Counted from the first letter of the stretch, positions 7,420 to 15,723 are shown. The stretch is 17,143 bases of DNA from an uncultured Acetobacter sp. (GCA_937900755.1 CALCDN010000172.1:1-17143); one strand, 5' to 3'. Numbers and translations are program-made. The notes: a model not told the origin generated them from the letters alone.

Positions 7420-8910
7420 ATGCGTAAAAACTTTGTTCAGGAAGTTAATTTCCTTCTTGCCGCGTGTGTGTCTGGTGGCTCATTGCTTGCGTCGTATGCC
7501 AATGCGGCGGAAACGGGGGGGGCACCCACACTCAGCACGGCCCAGGTTGTCAACGCGCCCATGAGCGCGCCACCCGAGGCGGAAAAAGCCGCAGGCACGC
7601 CTAGCGATGGGGAGGAAGTCCCCGCTGCGGTCAATAGTGAAGATGATGCCATGAAGCCCACCGTGGGCAACCTGTTCCAGCCCAAGGCGGGGCAGACCCC
7701 CACCTACTGGCAGGGCCTGGAGGCACATGTGTCGGTTGAAGGGGGCGTGAGCGGTAACCCGTGGACGCGTTCTGGCCGCAACTTTGCACAGTACTATACC
7801 GATCGCGCCAATACGGCGACACTGAACCAGATCATGGGGTCCATCTCCCACCCCGTTACCTCTGTTGGCAAAGGGTACGGTCTGGGCTTCGTGTTTGAAG
7901 CCATGTATGGCTCGGACGCCCGGTTTGACCCGACAATTGGCATGGGGTCGGGGTCATTGCATGGCCTGTACCAGTGGGCTCCCACCCAGGCGCATATTGA
8001 TGCGCATCTGCCGTGGATTTTCAAGCGCGGGATCGATGTGCAGATCGGGCAGATGTACGGGATCATGGGCGCGGAAGGTACGCCCGCGCAGGCCCGCCCG
8101 TTCTACACCTTCAATTATGCCTCCGATTACATCGTACCCTTCGAAACGGTTGGTATTCTGGCCACCATGCACCTGAGCAAGCACATGGACTGGATCCTTG
8201 GGGTGGATGCGGGGAATTCCACAACATTTGGCGCATCGGGCAATAATAACAAACCCAAGGGGTATTTTGGGTTTGCATGGAACAAACTGCTTGATGGCAA
8301 GCTGGATGTGCATGCCATTGGCCACTTTGGCCCGCAGGGCAACAACGGCACCAGTTATACCTCCGGCGAAGGATGGGTCAGCGCGGGCATGGGCAAGGCT
8401 GCCAACCACCTGATGCAGTATAACGGGGACTTTATGGCCACTTATCATGTGAATGATAAGATGACGGTATCCGTTAACGGCACCTATCTGCATGACGATG
8501 GTCTGCGCGACGATGTTTACGGCGTGAGCACCTACTTCTCCTATGCCTTCCATCCGTGGTTGACCCTGAACGCGCGTGGCGAAATTTTCCGCGATAATAC
8601 GGGTGGCGTTATTGCTGAATATTCCAGCTTCAACTCCTTTACCCAGGCGATCAGCAACAAGCCCTATCCCTACTATGTGGCGCCACCCACAACGTATGGT
8701 GAACTGACAGTTGGCGTGACCTACAAGCCTGAGTTCATTAACAAAAAGCTGGCTCTGGGTGGCTTTATCATTCGCCCCGAACTCCGTCTGGACAAATCGC
8801 TGAATGGCACGCACCCCTTCAACCAGTCTGGAACGGTTGACAACCCGGTTGTTAACAACGGCACCAACAACATGTTCTGGTTCAGTTGTGACGCAACATG
8901 GGCCTTCTAA
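7420..8910 (+). CDS. Outer-membrane beta-barrel porin (BBP2/OmpL-like), eut-linked
   Basis: A 496-residue exported protein. Residues 1 to about 30 are a signal peptide ending in a SYANA-AET cleavage site. About 60 low-complexity residues rich in Ala, Pro and Glu follow. The rest alternates polar and aromatic residues as in a transmembrane beta barrel and ends in Phe (CDATWAF), the usual C-terminal outer-membrane insertion signal. It resembles the putative beta-barrel porin-2 family: SVEGGVSGNPW, QIGQMYGIMGAEG, FNYASDYIVPFETVGILATMHL and YHVNDKMTVSVNGTYLHDD. The chosen start is ATG 7420; GTG 7417 is directly before it in frame, and neither has a strong ribosome site. It lies 48 bases after eat on the same strand and before a strong terminator, so it probably belongs to the eut transcript and could admit ethanolamine or its precursors. 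The exact substrate is inferred. Confidence 0.85.
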   Translation: MRKNFVQEVNFLLAACVSGGSLLASYANAAETGGAPTLSTAQVVNAPMSAPPEAEKAAGTPSDGEEVPAAVNSEDDAMKPTVGNLFQPKAGQTPTYWQGLEAHVSVEGGVSGNPWTRSGRNFAQYYTDRANTATLNQIMGSISHPVTSVGKGYGLGFVFEAMYGSDARFDPTIGMGSGSLHGLYQWAPTQAHIDAHLPWIFKRGIDVQIGQMYGIMGAEGTPAQARPFYTFNYASDYIVPFETVGILATMHLSKHMDWILGVDAGNSTTFGASGNNNKPKGYFGFAWNKLLDGKLDVHAIGHFGPQGNNGTSYTSGEGWVSAGMGKAANHLMQYNGDFMATYHVNDKMTVSVNGTYLHDDGLRDDVYGVSTYFSYAFHPWLTLNARGEIFRDNTGGVIAEYSSFNSFTQAISNKPYPYYVAPPTTYGELTVGVTYKPEFINKKLALGGFIIRPELRLDKSLNGTHPFNQSGTVDNPVVNNGTNNMFWFSCDATWAF

Positions 8911-8965
8911 TGCCCTCTGTTGGGTAAAAGCCTGACCGGAGCGCGACGTTGCCCATTCATGCAAG

Positions 8966-8995
8966 AGGCCTGCGGAATTTTCCGCAGGCCTTTTT
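8966..8995 (+). terminator. Strong rho-independent terminator after the porin gene
   Basis: A 12-base-pair perfect stem (AGGCCTGCGGAA against TTCCGCAGGCCT) with a two-base loop is followed by TTTTT. It lies 55 bases past the porin stop and ends two bases before the stop codon of the convergent efflux lipoprotein gene. The T run is on the + strand side, so it mainly ends the eut-porin transcript. The same stem is the first structure met by the opposing transcript and may act on both, though there is no good T run on that side. Confidence 0.88.
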
Positions 8996-8996
8996 G

Positions 8997-10439
8997 TCAT
9001 GCCGGGTTGTAGGGCGTTTTCCACCCCCCACCCAGGGAGCGGATAAGGCTGATGGTGGATTGCAGGGCCTGTGTCTGCACCTGGGCCTGGTCTATGCGGG
9101 CATCAAGTGTATTGACCTGTGCGATCAGCGCATCCAGGTAGCTGTCCGCCCCACCCTTATAAAGGGTCATGGTCAGGGTCTGCGCCTGTAGCGCGGCTTT
9201 GACGGCCAGTTTAAGCTGCTCGTTTTCGCCCCGCAGGCGGGCGGTCATGGACAGCCCGTTTTCCACATCCTTGAAGGCGGAAAGGATGGTTGTGCGGTAA
9301 TGATCCAGTGTTTCGCGGTAAAGCGCCCAGGATTGCTGGAGTTGCGCCTGACGCAACCCACCTTGGAACAGGGGCATGGAAACAGAAGCGCCATATGACC
9401 ACATGCTGTTGGCCAGGTTGGCCAGGTTGAAGCCGTTGGAATCAAACCCGCCATCGGCGCTAAAGAACAGGTGGGGGTAAAAAGCCGCCCTTGCTATGCC
9501 AATCCCCCTGTTGGCCTGCGCCATCTCCCGTTCTGAAATGGCAATATCGGGCCTGCGCTCCAGCAGGTCGGAGGGGATGCCGGTCGGGATGACAGGGGCC
9601 GCATTGCTCAACAGGGACTGAGGCGCAATCTGGAATGTTGAGGGGTCCTGGTTAACCAGCACGGCAATGGCATGCTCCATAACCTCGCGCTGGGCCTGAG
9701 TTTCCATCTGGTGCGCCTGCGTCATGTATAGCTGGGTCTGGGCGCGCGCCACGTCAATGCCGGTTGCATTCTGGTTGGCAAGGCGGGTCTGGGTCACACG
9801 CAGCGCCTGCTGGTAATAGGTTATGGACTGCTCGTATATGGTGTTTTGCGCATCCAGCCCGCGCAGGGCAAAATAATCCGTCGCCAGTTCGGCCTGCAGG
9901 CTCAGCCGGGCCGCAGCGTACTGGTTTTCCTGCTCCTGTTCATAAAATTTCTGCACGCGCACGCGGTTGCGCAGGGCCGACCAGATATCGGGCTCCCAAC
10001 TGGCCAGACCCGAATAAAATTCGTCCGTGGCCGTAATCGGCCCCTTGTAGCGGAAAAGCCGGTCTGTTGAGCTTTTGTTGTCACTCGCGCCAAAAGCCAC
10101 GCCAAAATGGGGGAGCAGGGCCGAGTGGGCTTCCTTGACCATGGCGCGGGCCTGCAAAAACCGTTCGGAGGCGGCTTGCAGGTCGGTGTTGTTTGCTGTT
10201 GCCTGAGTTTCCAGTGTGTTGAGGGTGGTGTCCGCAAAAAGTGTCCACCAGTCGGTGTTCAGGGCCACTGTTTGCGGCGTGGCTTCACGGAACAGGCCTT
10301 GCCCGTGCCAGGACGCGGGGACAATATAGTGCGGAGGCTGGTAGGCCGGGGCAAGGTCACAGGCGCTCAGGGCCAGCAGGCTGGCCATAAAGCCTCCGGC
10401 CTTGAACGCGCGGGCGTATGAAGGGTGGCGGTGTGTCAT
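8997..10439 (-). CDS. Outer-membrane efflux lipoprotein (NodT/OprM family)
   Basis: The 480-residue outer-membrane channel of a tripartite RND pump. The N-terminus is a lipoprotein signal with lipobox LSAC (Cys27). Two outer-membrane efflux repeats follow (about 60-260 and 280-470). Typical motifs are TDWWTLFADTTLNTLE, LQAELATDYFALRGLDAQ, VARAQTQLYMTQAH, the RRPDIAISEREMAQANRGIGIARAAFYP segment, and a final YKGGADSYLDALIAQ. In NodT-type proteins the trimer forms a barrel plus a long alpha-helical periplasmic tunnel. It is the last gene of the - strand operon; its ATG overlaps the adaptor stop by four bases. The residue after the lipidated Cys is Asp, which in E. coli would favour inner-membrane retention; for an integral barrel the effect may be nil. 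Confidence 0.93.
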   Translation of the reverse strand: MTHRHPSYARAFKAGGFMASLLALSACDLAPAYQPPHYIVPASWHGQGLFREATPQTVALNTDWWTLFADTTLNTLETQATANNTDLQAASERFLQARAMVKEAHSALLPHFGVAFGASDNKSSTDRLFRYKGPITATDEFYSGLASWEPDIWSALRNRVRVQKFYEQEQENQYAAARLSLQAELATDYFALRGLDAQNTIYEQSITYYQQALRVTQTRLANQNATGIDVARAQTQLYMTQAHQMETQAQREVMEHAIAVLVNQDPSTFQIAPQSLLSNAAPVIPTGIPSDLLERRPDIAISEREMAQANRGIGIARAAFYPHLFFSADGGFDSNGFNLANLANSMWSYGASVSMPLFQGGLRQAQLQQSWALYRETLDHYRTTILSAFKDVENGLSMTARLRGENEQLKLAVKAALQAQTLTMTLYKGGADSYLDALIAQVNTLDARIDQAQVQTQALQSTISLIRSLGGGWKTPYNPA

Positions 10440-11650
10440 TCGTCATCCTCCTCATCGGTGGTGGGGGTGGCGCCTTTTGCTGTAGGTGTGCTCAGGTAGC
10501 CTTGCGCGGGGGCGGCTATGCGTACTGGCTGCCCTTCCATCAGGTCCGCGGGAGGGTTGTTGATGACCTGGTCCGTGGGAGATACGCCGCCGTCAACCTC
10601 CGTATAGGCATCAGACATCCGGCCAACGGTAATGTTGTGCAGATGTGCGATGTTGTGCGCATCCACAATGGCGACCTGCATGCCATGTTCTTGAAACACC
10701 AGGGAGCCTGTGGGAATGGTGTAAACCCCTTTTTCCGCCGGGGCGGTCAGGGTGACCGAGGCAAAGCTGCCGGGCCAGAGCTTCTGGTTCTGGTTGTCTA
10801 TGGTAAATTCCGTCACAACCGTGCGGGTGTTGGGGTCAAACCCTTTGGCAATGGTCAGGAATTTGGCCGTAAATGGCGCGTTGGGGAACTGTGGAACACT
10901 CACGCGCGCCACAAGGCCGGGTTTGAGAATGGATGAAAATGTTTCGGGCACGGAGACAAACAGCCGCATGGCATGCGTGTCCGCGACCGTAAACAGTTCG
11001 CTGCTGGTGCCATTGGCGTTCATGTTGCCACTTCCCGCGCCAACATAATCCCCCACATTGATATTGCGGGAAATGACCACGCCATCAAATGGTGCGACAA
11101 TGGTTTTGAAACGCTCCATTGCGTCAAACTGGTCCAGCTTGTGCCGGGCTGCTTCCAGTTCCGCGCGCGCGCTCTGCTCGTTGGCGTTCTGCACCGAGAC
11201 AGACTGCCCCGAAACAGCCTGGGACTGCCCCATGGACCGCCAGCGACCCGCCGTAACCGTTGCCAGGCCATATTTGGCCTGTGCGACCTTGAGGTCCGCC
11301 TGGGCCTGCGCGTATTCCGCATCCAGCCTTGGGGTGTTGATTTCGGCCAGGATATCGCCAGTTTTGACGGCGGCGCCGTAATCTTTGTACCACATTTTCA
11401 CATAGCCCGAAGCCTGGGCGTAAATCGGGGCTTCGTACCATGCGTTAATGGTGCCCGGCAGGGTCATGGACAAGGTGGCGGGTGCCGGCTGGGGGTTTGT
11501 TACGGCCACGTCGGGCATGCTGGCATAGGCGGCATCGGCCGTAATATGCACGGTGTTGCGCATGCGCTGGACAAGCAGGTAGCCCACATCCGCCGCAATG
11601 GCGCTTAGGGCGAGGCCGAGCAAAAGTTTGCGTTTGAGGGCAGGGGACAT
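10436..11650 (-). CDS. RND efflux periplasmic adaptor (membrane fusion protein)
   Basis: A 404-residue adaptor that bridges the inner-membrane pump and the outer-membrane channel. Residues about 8-28 form an uncleaved-looking N-terminal membrane helix with no lipobox. APIYAQASGYVKMWYKDYGAAVKTGDILAEI is the first half of the lipoyl domain. A helical hairpin of about 100 residues follows, rich in Ala, Gln and Glu, and then the second lipoyl half APFDGVVISRNINVGDYV. The beta-barrel domain (MRLFVSVPETFSSILKPGL) and membrane-proximal domain (KGVYTIPTGSLVFQEHG) close the protein. The C-terminal tail is strongly acidic (TTDEEDDE). Its start overlaps the permease stop by one base (TGATG) and its stop overlaps the next start (ATGA), so the operon is tightly coupled. 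Substrate cannot be told from sequence. Confidence 0.93.
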   Translation of the reverse strand: MSPALKRKLLLGLALSAIAADVGYLLVQRMRNTVHITADAAYASMPDVAVTNPQPAPATLSMTLPGTINAWYEAPIYAQASGYVKMWYKDYGAAVKTGDILAEINTPRLDAEYAQAQADLKVAQAKYGLATVTAGRWRSMGQSQAVSGQSVSVQNANEQSARAELEAARHKLDQFDAMERFKTIVAPFDGVVISRNINVGDYVGAGSGNMNANGTSSELFTVADTHAMRLFVSVPETFSSILKPGLVARVSVPQFPNAPFTAKFLTIAKGFDPNTRTVVTEFTIDNQNQKLWPGSFASVTLTAPAEKGVYTIPTGSLVFQEHGMQVAIVDAHNIAHLHNITVGRMSDAYTEVDGGVSPTDQVINNPPADLMEGQPVRIAAPAQGYLSTPTAKGATPTTDEEDDE

Positions 11651-14600
11651 CAGACCGCCTCCTTCGTGCCGTGTTCATCTTCGGAGGATGACGCGGCTGG
11701 CTTGTGGTGAAAAATTGCATACACGCAGGGAACAAACAAAAGGGTGGACACGGTGGCCACAAGCAGGCCGCCAATAACGGCTTTACCCAAAGGAGCGTTC
11801 TGGGAGTTGCTGGTCGCCATTGGCACCATGCCGATAATCATGGCCGATGCGGTCATGATGACGGGGCGGATACGGCCAAACCCCGCCTCTATGGCCGCAG
11901 TCATGGCGTTGTGGTGCAGTGCCAGGCGCTCCTTGGCGAATGAGACGATGAGAATGGAATTGGCGGTTGCCGTACCCATGCACATGATGGCCCCGGTCAG
12001 TGCTGGCACGGACAGGCGCGTCTGGGTCAGGAACAGGCTCCACGCAATGCCGGCCAGAGCGCCGGGCAGGGCGGAAATGATAATGAAAGGGTCAACCCAG
12101 GACTGGAAGTTGATCACGATCAGCATGTAAATCAGCAGGACGGAAACAACCAGACCGGCCACAAGCTCCGTGTAGGCGCCGTGCATGGTTGTGGCCTGCC
12201 CACGAATGTCCACCGCAGCACCACGGGGCACATCCTCCTGGGTCTGCTCAACAATCCGGTTGACCTGCTTGAGCACGCTTCCAAGGTCGCTGAACTCGGT
12301 TGAGACATAAATGTCGATGTCGGGCATGGAATTGTAGTGCGAAACCTGGCCGGGCGTGCCCGTGGGGGTAACCGTGCTTATGCTGCCCAGAAGCTGCATG
12401 TCCTTGGCTCCGGGGTCACTATCGCCCTTGTCCACGGGAATGGTCAGCAGGTTGTTGTAATGCGTCAACTGGTCCTGGGAGACGTAAACATTGAGCGGGA
12501 AGGTAATGCCCGTTTTAGGGTCCAGCCAGTATTGGGGGTCAACAGTCTGACTGCCCGAGAGGGTCATCAGTTCGTTGTTGGCAATGTCGCCCTCGGTCAT
12601 GCCCGTGGCCTGCCCGAAGGAGCGGTTGCCCTGCACGAACAGGGTCGGGGTCTTCATGGTCTGCTGGATTGTTACGTCCGCGGAGCCGGGAATGGTCCTC
12701 AGCCTGTTCACCAGTATTCTGGCATAGGCGTAATTGGCGCGAATATCGGGGCCCGATATTTGAATATCAATTGGCGCGGGTGAGCCAAAATTCAGAATTC
12801 TGGCAGTCAGGTCCGCAGGCTGGAAGGTAAAGGTGGTGCCCGGGAACTGCGCGGACAGGTCACGCCGCAGGGTATGCCTGTAGTCCCATACGGCGGAGGC
12901 ATCATCCTTGAGCGTAATTGTCAGGTCACAATCCTGCGTTCCAATCGTGGGGGTGGGAATAAAGGCCTGGTTGTGCGGGCCTTCGGGCAGGCCGCAATTG
13001 TTGATGATGCTTTCCACCTTGCCGGGGAACACCTGTTTGATCCGGTCATCCACCAAGGACACAATGCGGCCGGTCGTTTCAATCCGTGTGCCCAGGGGGG
13101 CTCGCATGTGCATCTGGAGCATGCCGCTTCGCACTTCGGGAAAAAAGTCCTGCCCCACGCATGCAAACAGAGCCAGCGATGCAAGGCAGGCACCCAGAAA
13201 GGCCAGAACAAAAGGCCGCCGGTGGATGACCACCCGTTCCAGCACGCGGCCGTAACGCTGGCGGAAGGACTGGAAGGCTTTTTCAAAATGATTCTGGAAT
13301 CGTCCCAGGGCTCCCTTGGGCAGGGCTTCATGCTCCTGTCCATGCAGGCCACTGTGGACCTGTCCTGCCAGCAGGTATTTGGCCATGGTCGGCACGAGTG
13401 TGCGCGAGAGAATGAACGAGGCCAGCATGGCGTACACAATGGCTTCGGCCATGGGCATGAACAGCCACCCCGCAACCCCGCTCAGGCGGAAGAGGGGGGT
13501 CCACACGATGCAGATGCACAAGGTGGACACCAGTGTGGGAATAACAATCTGGTTTGCCGCATCAATAATGGCGTTTTCCAGGTCCTTCCCCATTTCCAGG
13601 TGGGTATCAATGTTTTCGATCATGACCGTGGCGTCATCGACCAGGATACCAACGGCCAGAGCCAGTCCGCCCAGGGTCATGACGTTAATGGTCTGCCCTG
13701 ACCATAACAGGCAGATAATCGCGCTGAGGATGCAAAGAGGAATGGAGGTGGCGATAATGACTGTCGAGCGCCATGACCCAAGGAAAAGCAACACCACAAG
13801 GCCGGTCAGCACCGCCGCTGTCGCCATTTCGCGCACAACATCGCTAATGGCATCTTTGACCGAAATCGAGGCGTCACTCAAAATGGAGATATGCACATCG
13901 GGCGGCACAAGCTTGGCAACACGGGGTAACAGGGCCTTGGTCTGGGCCACCACGTCCAAGGTGGAGGCGTCTCCACTTTTCATCACCACAATTTCCACCC
14001 CCTGGCGTCCTTCAACGACCACAAGGTTGGTTTGTGGGTGCCCCCCGCGATAAACATTGGCCACGTCATGCACGTAAATAACGGCATTGCCCGCGCGTTT
14101 GACCGGGATATCCCCCAGTTCCTTCATGGAACGCGGGGTGGCGTTGGTCTGGACCATCCAGTCCGTGCGATCTATTTTCTGGTCCCCGGCGGGGAGCACA
14201 ATATTTTGTTTGCGCAGGGCGTTCTGCACGTCCATGGCGGACAGGTGGTGCGCCTGCAGCTGCTTCTGGTTCAGTGCGACCATAATGAAGCTGTCCATGC
14301 CGCCATAGGCCTGGGGCAGCACGGAACCCGGAACGGTAACCAGAATGGGCCGGATCCGTGTCATGGCGATCTTGAACAGGTCGGATGGGGTCTGCTTGTC
14401 CGATGTTACCTGCAAGGACAGGACAGGAACGGAGGAGGCATCCAGCCGCATGACCATGGGGGCGGGAATGTTATCGGGCAACTGCTTGATAACAGTTTGC
14501 GAAATAGCCGTGACTTCGGCTTCCGCTTCCCCAATATCAGTGCCGGGCTGGAAGTAGATGTTAACGATGCTTCTGCCGTAATACGAACTGCTCTCGATAT

Positions 14601-14841
14601 GCTCGATCCCCTCCACGGTGGAGGTGACAGCCAGCTCGTAGTTATAGGTGATGCGCCCGGCAAACTCTTCGGGCAGCATGCCGCCATATGTCCACACCAC
14701 AGAGACGACGGGAATTTTGATGTTGGGAAACACATCCGTTGGTGCCCGGAAAACAGCCAGGATACCAAAGACAAAAATAAGGATCGAAAGAACCACAAAA
14801 GTATAGGGTCGTTTCAATGCGGTTAAAACAATTGCATTCAT
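11650..14841 (-). CDS. RND efflux permease (ACR_tran family)
   Basis: A complete 1063-residue resistance-nodulation-division pump, the usual length for the drug-type family. Helix 1 is followed by APTDVFPNIKIPVVSV and the SVEGIEHI-like TVEGIEHIES. The fourth helix carries GILVDDATVMIEN with the proton-relay pair Asp402-Asp403. The second half repeats the fold, with FFPEVRSGMLQMHMRAPLGTR starting its porter domain. Helix 10 reads GTATANSILIVSFAKE: the position equivalent to AcrB Lys940 is Ala960. This is a variant I recall from a large uncharacterised subfamily rather than evidence of a broken pump. The start is ATG 14841, with GAGGA and TGGGA upstream as possible ribosome sites. It is first in its operon, ahead of the adaptor and channel. 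No regulator gene adjoins it; substrates are unknown. Confidence 0.95.
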   Translation of the reverse strand: MNAIVLTALKRPYTFVVLSILIFVFGILAVFRAPTDVFPNIKIPVVSVVWTYGGMLPEEFAGRITYNYELAVTSTVEGIEHIESSSYYGRSIVNIYFQPGTDIGEAEAEVTAISQTVIKQLPDNIPAPMVMRLDASSVPVLSLQVTSDKQTPSDLFKIAMTRIRPILVTVPGSVLPQAYGGMDSFIMVALNQKQLQAHHLSAMDVQNALRKQNIVLPAGDQKIDRTDWMVQTNATPRSMKELGDIPVKRAGNAVIYVHDVANVYRGGHPQTNLVVVEGRQGVEIVVMKSGDASTLDVVAQTKALLPRVAKLVPPDVHISILSDASISVKDAISDVVREMATAAVLTGLVVLLFLGSWRSTVIIATSIPLCILSAIICLLWSGQTINVMTLGGLALAVGILVDDATVMIENIDTHLEMGKDLENAIIDAANQIVIPTLVSTLCICIVWTPLFRLSGVAGWLFMPMAEAIVYAMLASFILSRTLVPTMAKYLLAGQVHSGLHGQEHEALPKGALGRFQNHFEKAFQSFRQRYGRVLERVVIHRRPFVLAFLGACLASLALFACVGQDFFPEVRSGMLQMHMRAPLGTRIETTGRIVSLVDDRIKQVFPGKVESIINNCGLPEGPHNQAFIPTPTIGTQDCDLTITLKDDASAVWDYRHTLRRDLSAQFPGTTFTFQPADLTARILNFGSPAPIDIQISGPDIRANYAYARILVNRLRTIPGSADVTIQQTMKTPTLFVQGNRSFGQATGMTEGDIANNELMTLSGSQTVDPQYWLDPKTGITFPLNVYVSQDQLTHYNNLLTIPVDKGDSDPGAKDMQLLGSISTVTPTGTPGQVSHYNSMPDIDIYVSTEFSDLGSVLKQVNRIVEQTQEDVPRGAAVDIRGQATTMHGAYTELVAGLVVSVLLIYMLIVINFQSWVDPFIIISALPGALAGIAWSLFLTQTRLSVPALTGAIMCMGTATANSILIVSFAKERLALHHNAMTAAIEAGFGRIRPVIMTASAMIIGMVPMATSNSQNAPLGKAVIGGLLVATVSTLLFVPCVYAIFHHKPAASSSEDEHGTKEAV

Positions 14842-15132
14842 GCCATCCCAAGTCCTCGTTTCCGGTGTGAGGTTTCTTTTGGGAATACGCAGTTTTTTAT
14901 TCTAAAAGCTGTTAGAAAAAAATTTATTGATATAAAAAATATATTAAACAGAATGCGGTTATTTAAATGTAAAATTTTTTAATAAAAGAATATTTACTGG
15001 AAGTATCAGCTTTGCACGCACCTGATTACAGGTAGTCAGATGCATAAAGCGCAGAGCTTACAGGTTTTTGCCAGAACACCCGTAAGGCTGGGGTCACAAA
15101 GGAAAAATCGGGAGGAACTGTTGTTCAGATTT
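14842..15132. other. Gene-free stretch with AT-rich island upstream of the efflux operon
   Basis: This gap separates the RND permease start from the end of the small exported protein gene, both on the - strand. Its middle, roughly 14890-15000, is strikingly AT-rich against GC-rich flanks, with several A and T runs. It probably holds the promoter of the efflux operon. On the - strand TTTACA with downstream TTTAAT is one possible pair, but the spacing of 19 is poor, so no promoter is called. The remainder, 15001-15132, holds a short imperfect dyad (CTGATTA/TAGTCAG, 15022-15039) and no open frame worth reporting. Confidence 0.6.
14900..14917. promoter_or_regulatory. 18-base near-perfect dyad upstream of the RND operon (candidate operator)
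   Basis: TTCTAA and TTAGAA are exact inverted six-base arms flanking AAGCTG, whose core AGCT is itself palindromic. Over all 18 bases only one symmetric pair fails to match. It sits 59-76 bases before the permease ATG, inside the AT-rich island, where a repressor or activator of the efflux operon would bind. No TetR, MarR or similar gene is in the window, so the partner is unknown. A chance dyad in AT-rich DNA is the alternative. Confidence 0.35.
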
Positions 15133-15582
15133 TCAGAACGAATCAATCTTGAAATACAGGCGTGAAATCTGGCCGGAAAGGTGCACCCCGTTGGCATGGC
15201 CAGAAAAGGACATGTCAACGCCCTTGGCATTTTCCATGACAATACCGGCCGGCCCGCCGCCCACAGCAATGTCGCCACCGATGGTCCAGTATGTGCCCTC
15301 AAAATCCACCAGACGGGACAGGTTTCTAATGCAGCCTTTCCCCGTTACCTTTGCCCCGCCCAGGGCAAAGGCGCCACCGCCCTTGACGGAAATAGGGTAA
15401 CGCTGCCCACCGTATATGAGCGTGCCACGGCCCCACATGTAGCCTATGGCCGCTCCCACTTCCTGCATGGAAAGTTCAATCTGCCCGTCAGACGCAGTAT
15501 TGCACGCTGTTTTGGCCATGGCCTGACCAGACAGAGCCAAAGCCATGATAAGGGATACAATAGCGGTGCGGAAAAAGGACAT
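15133..15582 (-). CDS. Small exported protein of unknown function
   Basis: From ATG 15582 this is a 149-residue protein with a clean 23-residue signal peptide (cleavage after GQAMA) and a mature part beginning KTACNTAS. The mature part is rich in Gly and beta-forming residues: AAIGYMWGRGTLIYGGQRYP, then a Gly-rich GGGAFALGGAKVTGKG, LSRLVDFEGTYWTIGGDIAVGGGPAGI and a last strand LSGQISRLYFKI. The pattern GxGTLxYxGxxYP ... LxDFxGTYxxxxxxxxVGGG recalls small secreted beta-rich proteins seen in other proteobacteria, but I cannot name the family with confidence. Two Cys (near residues 27 and 84) could form a disulfide. ATG 15624 (N-terminus MSFSSLSRR) and GTG 15708 are alternative starts. A -10-like TAAAAT at 15679-15674 argues against the GTG. 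No start has a clear ribosome site. The gene stands alone between the efflux operon and the symporter. Confidence 0.7.
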   Translation of the reverse strand: MSFFRTAIVSLIMALALSGQAMAKTACNTASDGQIELSMQEVGAAIGYMWGRGTLIYGGQRYPISVKGGGAFALGGAKVTGKGCIRNLSRLVDFEGTYWTIGGDIAVGGGPAGIVMENAKGVDMSFSGHANGVHLSGQISRLYFKIDSF

Positions 15583-15593
15583 GAACAGAACTG

Positions 15594-15629
15594 CCAGACG
15601 TCTGGAAAGTGAAGAAAATGACATGTCAT
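15594..15629. promoter_or_regulatory. Two perfect 12-base palindromes near the exported-protein start
   Basis: CCAGACGTCTGG (15594-15605) and ATGACATGTCAT (15618-15629) are each fully self-complementary, with centres 24 bases apart. If translation starts at 15582 both lie in the 5' leader, the first reaching to 12 bases from the ATG. If it starts at 15624 the first is coding and the second covers the start codon. The half-site sequences differ, so they need not bind the same protein. An mRNA-level hairpin is also possible. Confidence 0.35.
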
Positions 15630-15723
15630 GGAAAGCGCAAAAGGGCAATGCCGAAACTTTGTGCCAAACCACGATTTTAACACTGGCGTCAGAACCGGGC
15701 GGATACACCCCAGGCCATGTTTT

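Noticed and set aside
9412..9429. Tandem nine-base repeat in the efflux lipoprotein gene
   Set aside because: It simply encodes the Leu-Ala-Asn repeat in NLANLAN, a normal coding coincidence.
15583..15708. N-terminal extension of the exported protein to GTG 15708
   Set aside because: It would place about 40 residues before the signal peptide, and a -10-like TAAAAT lies downstream of the GTG.
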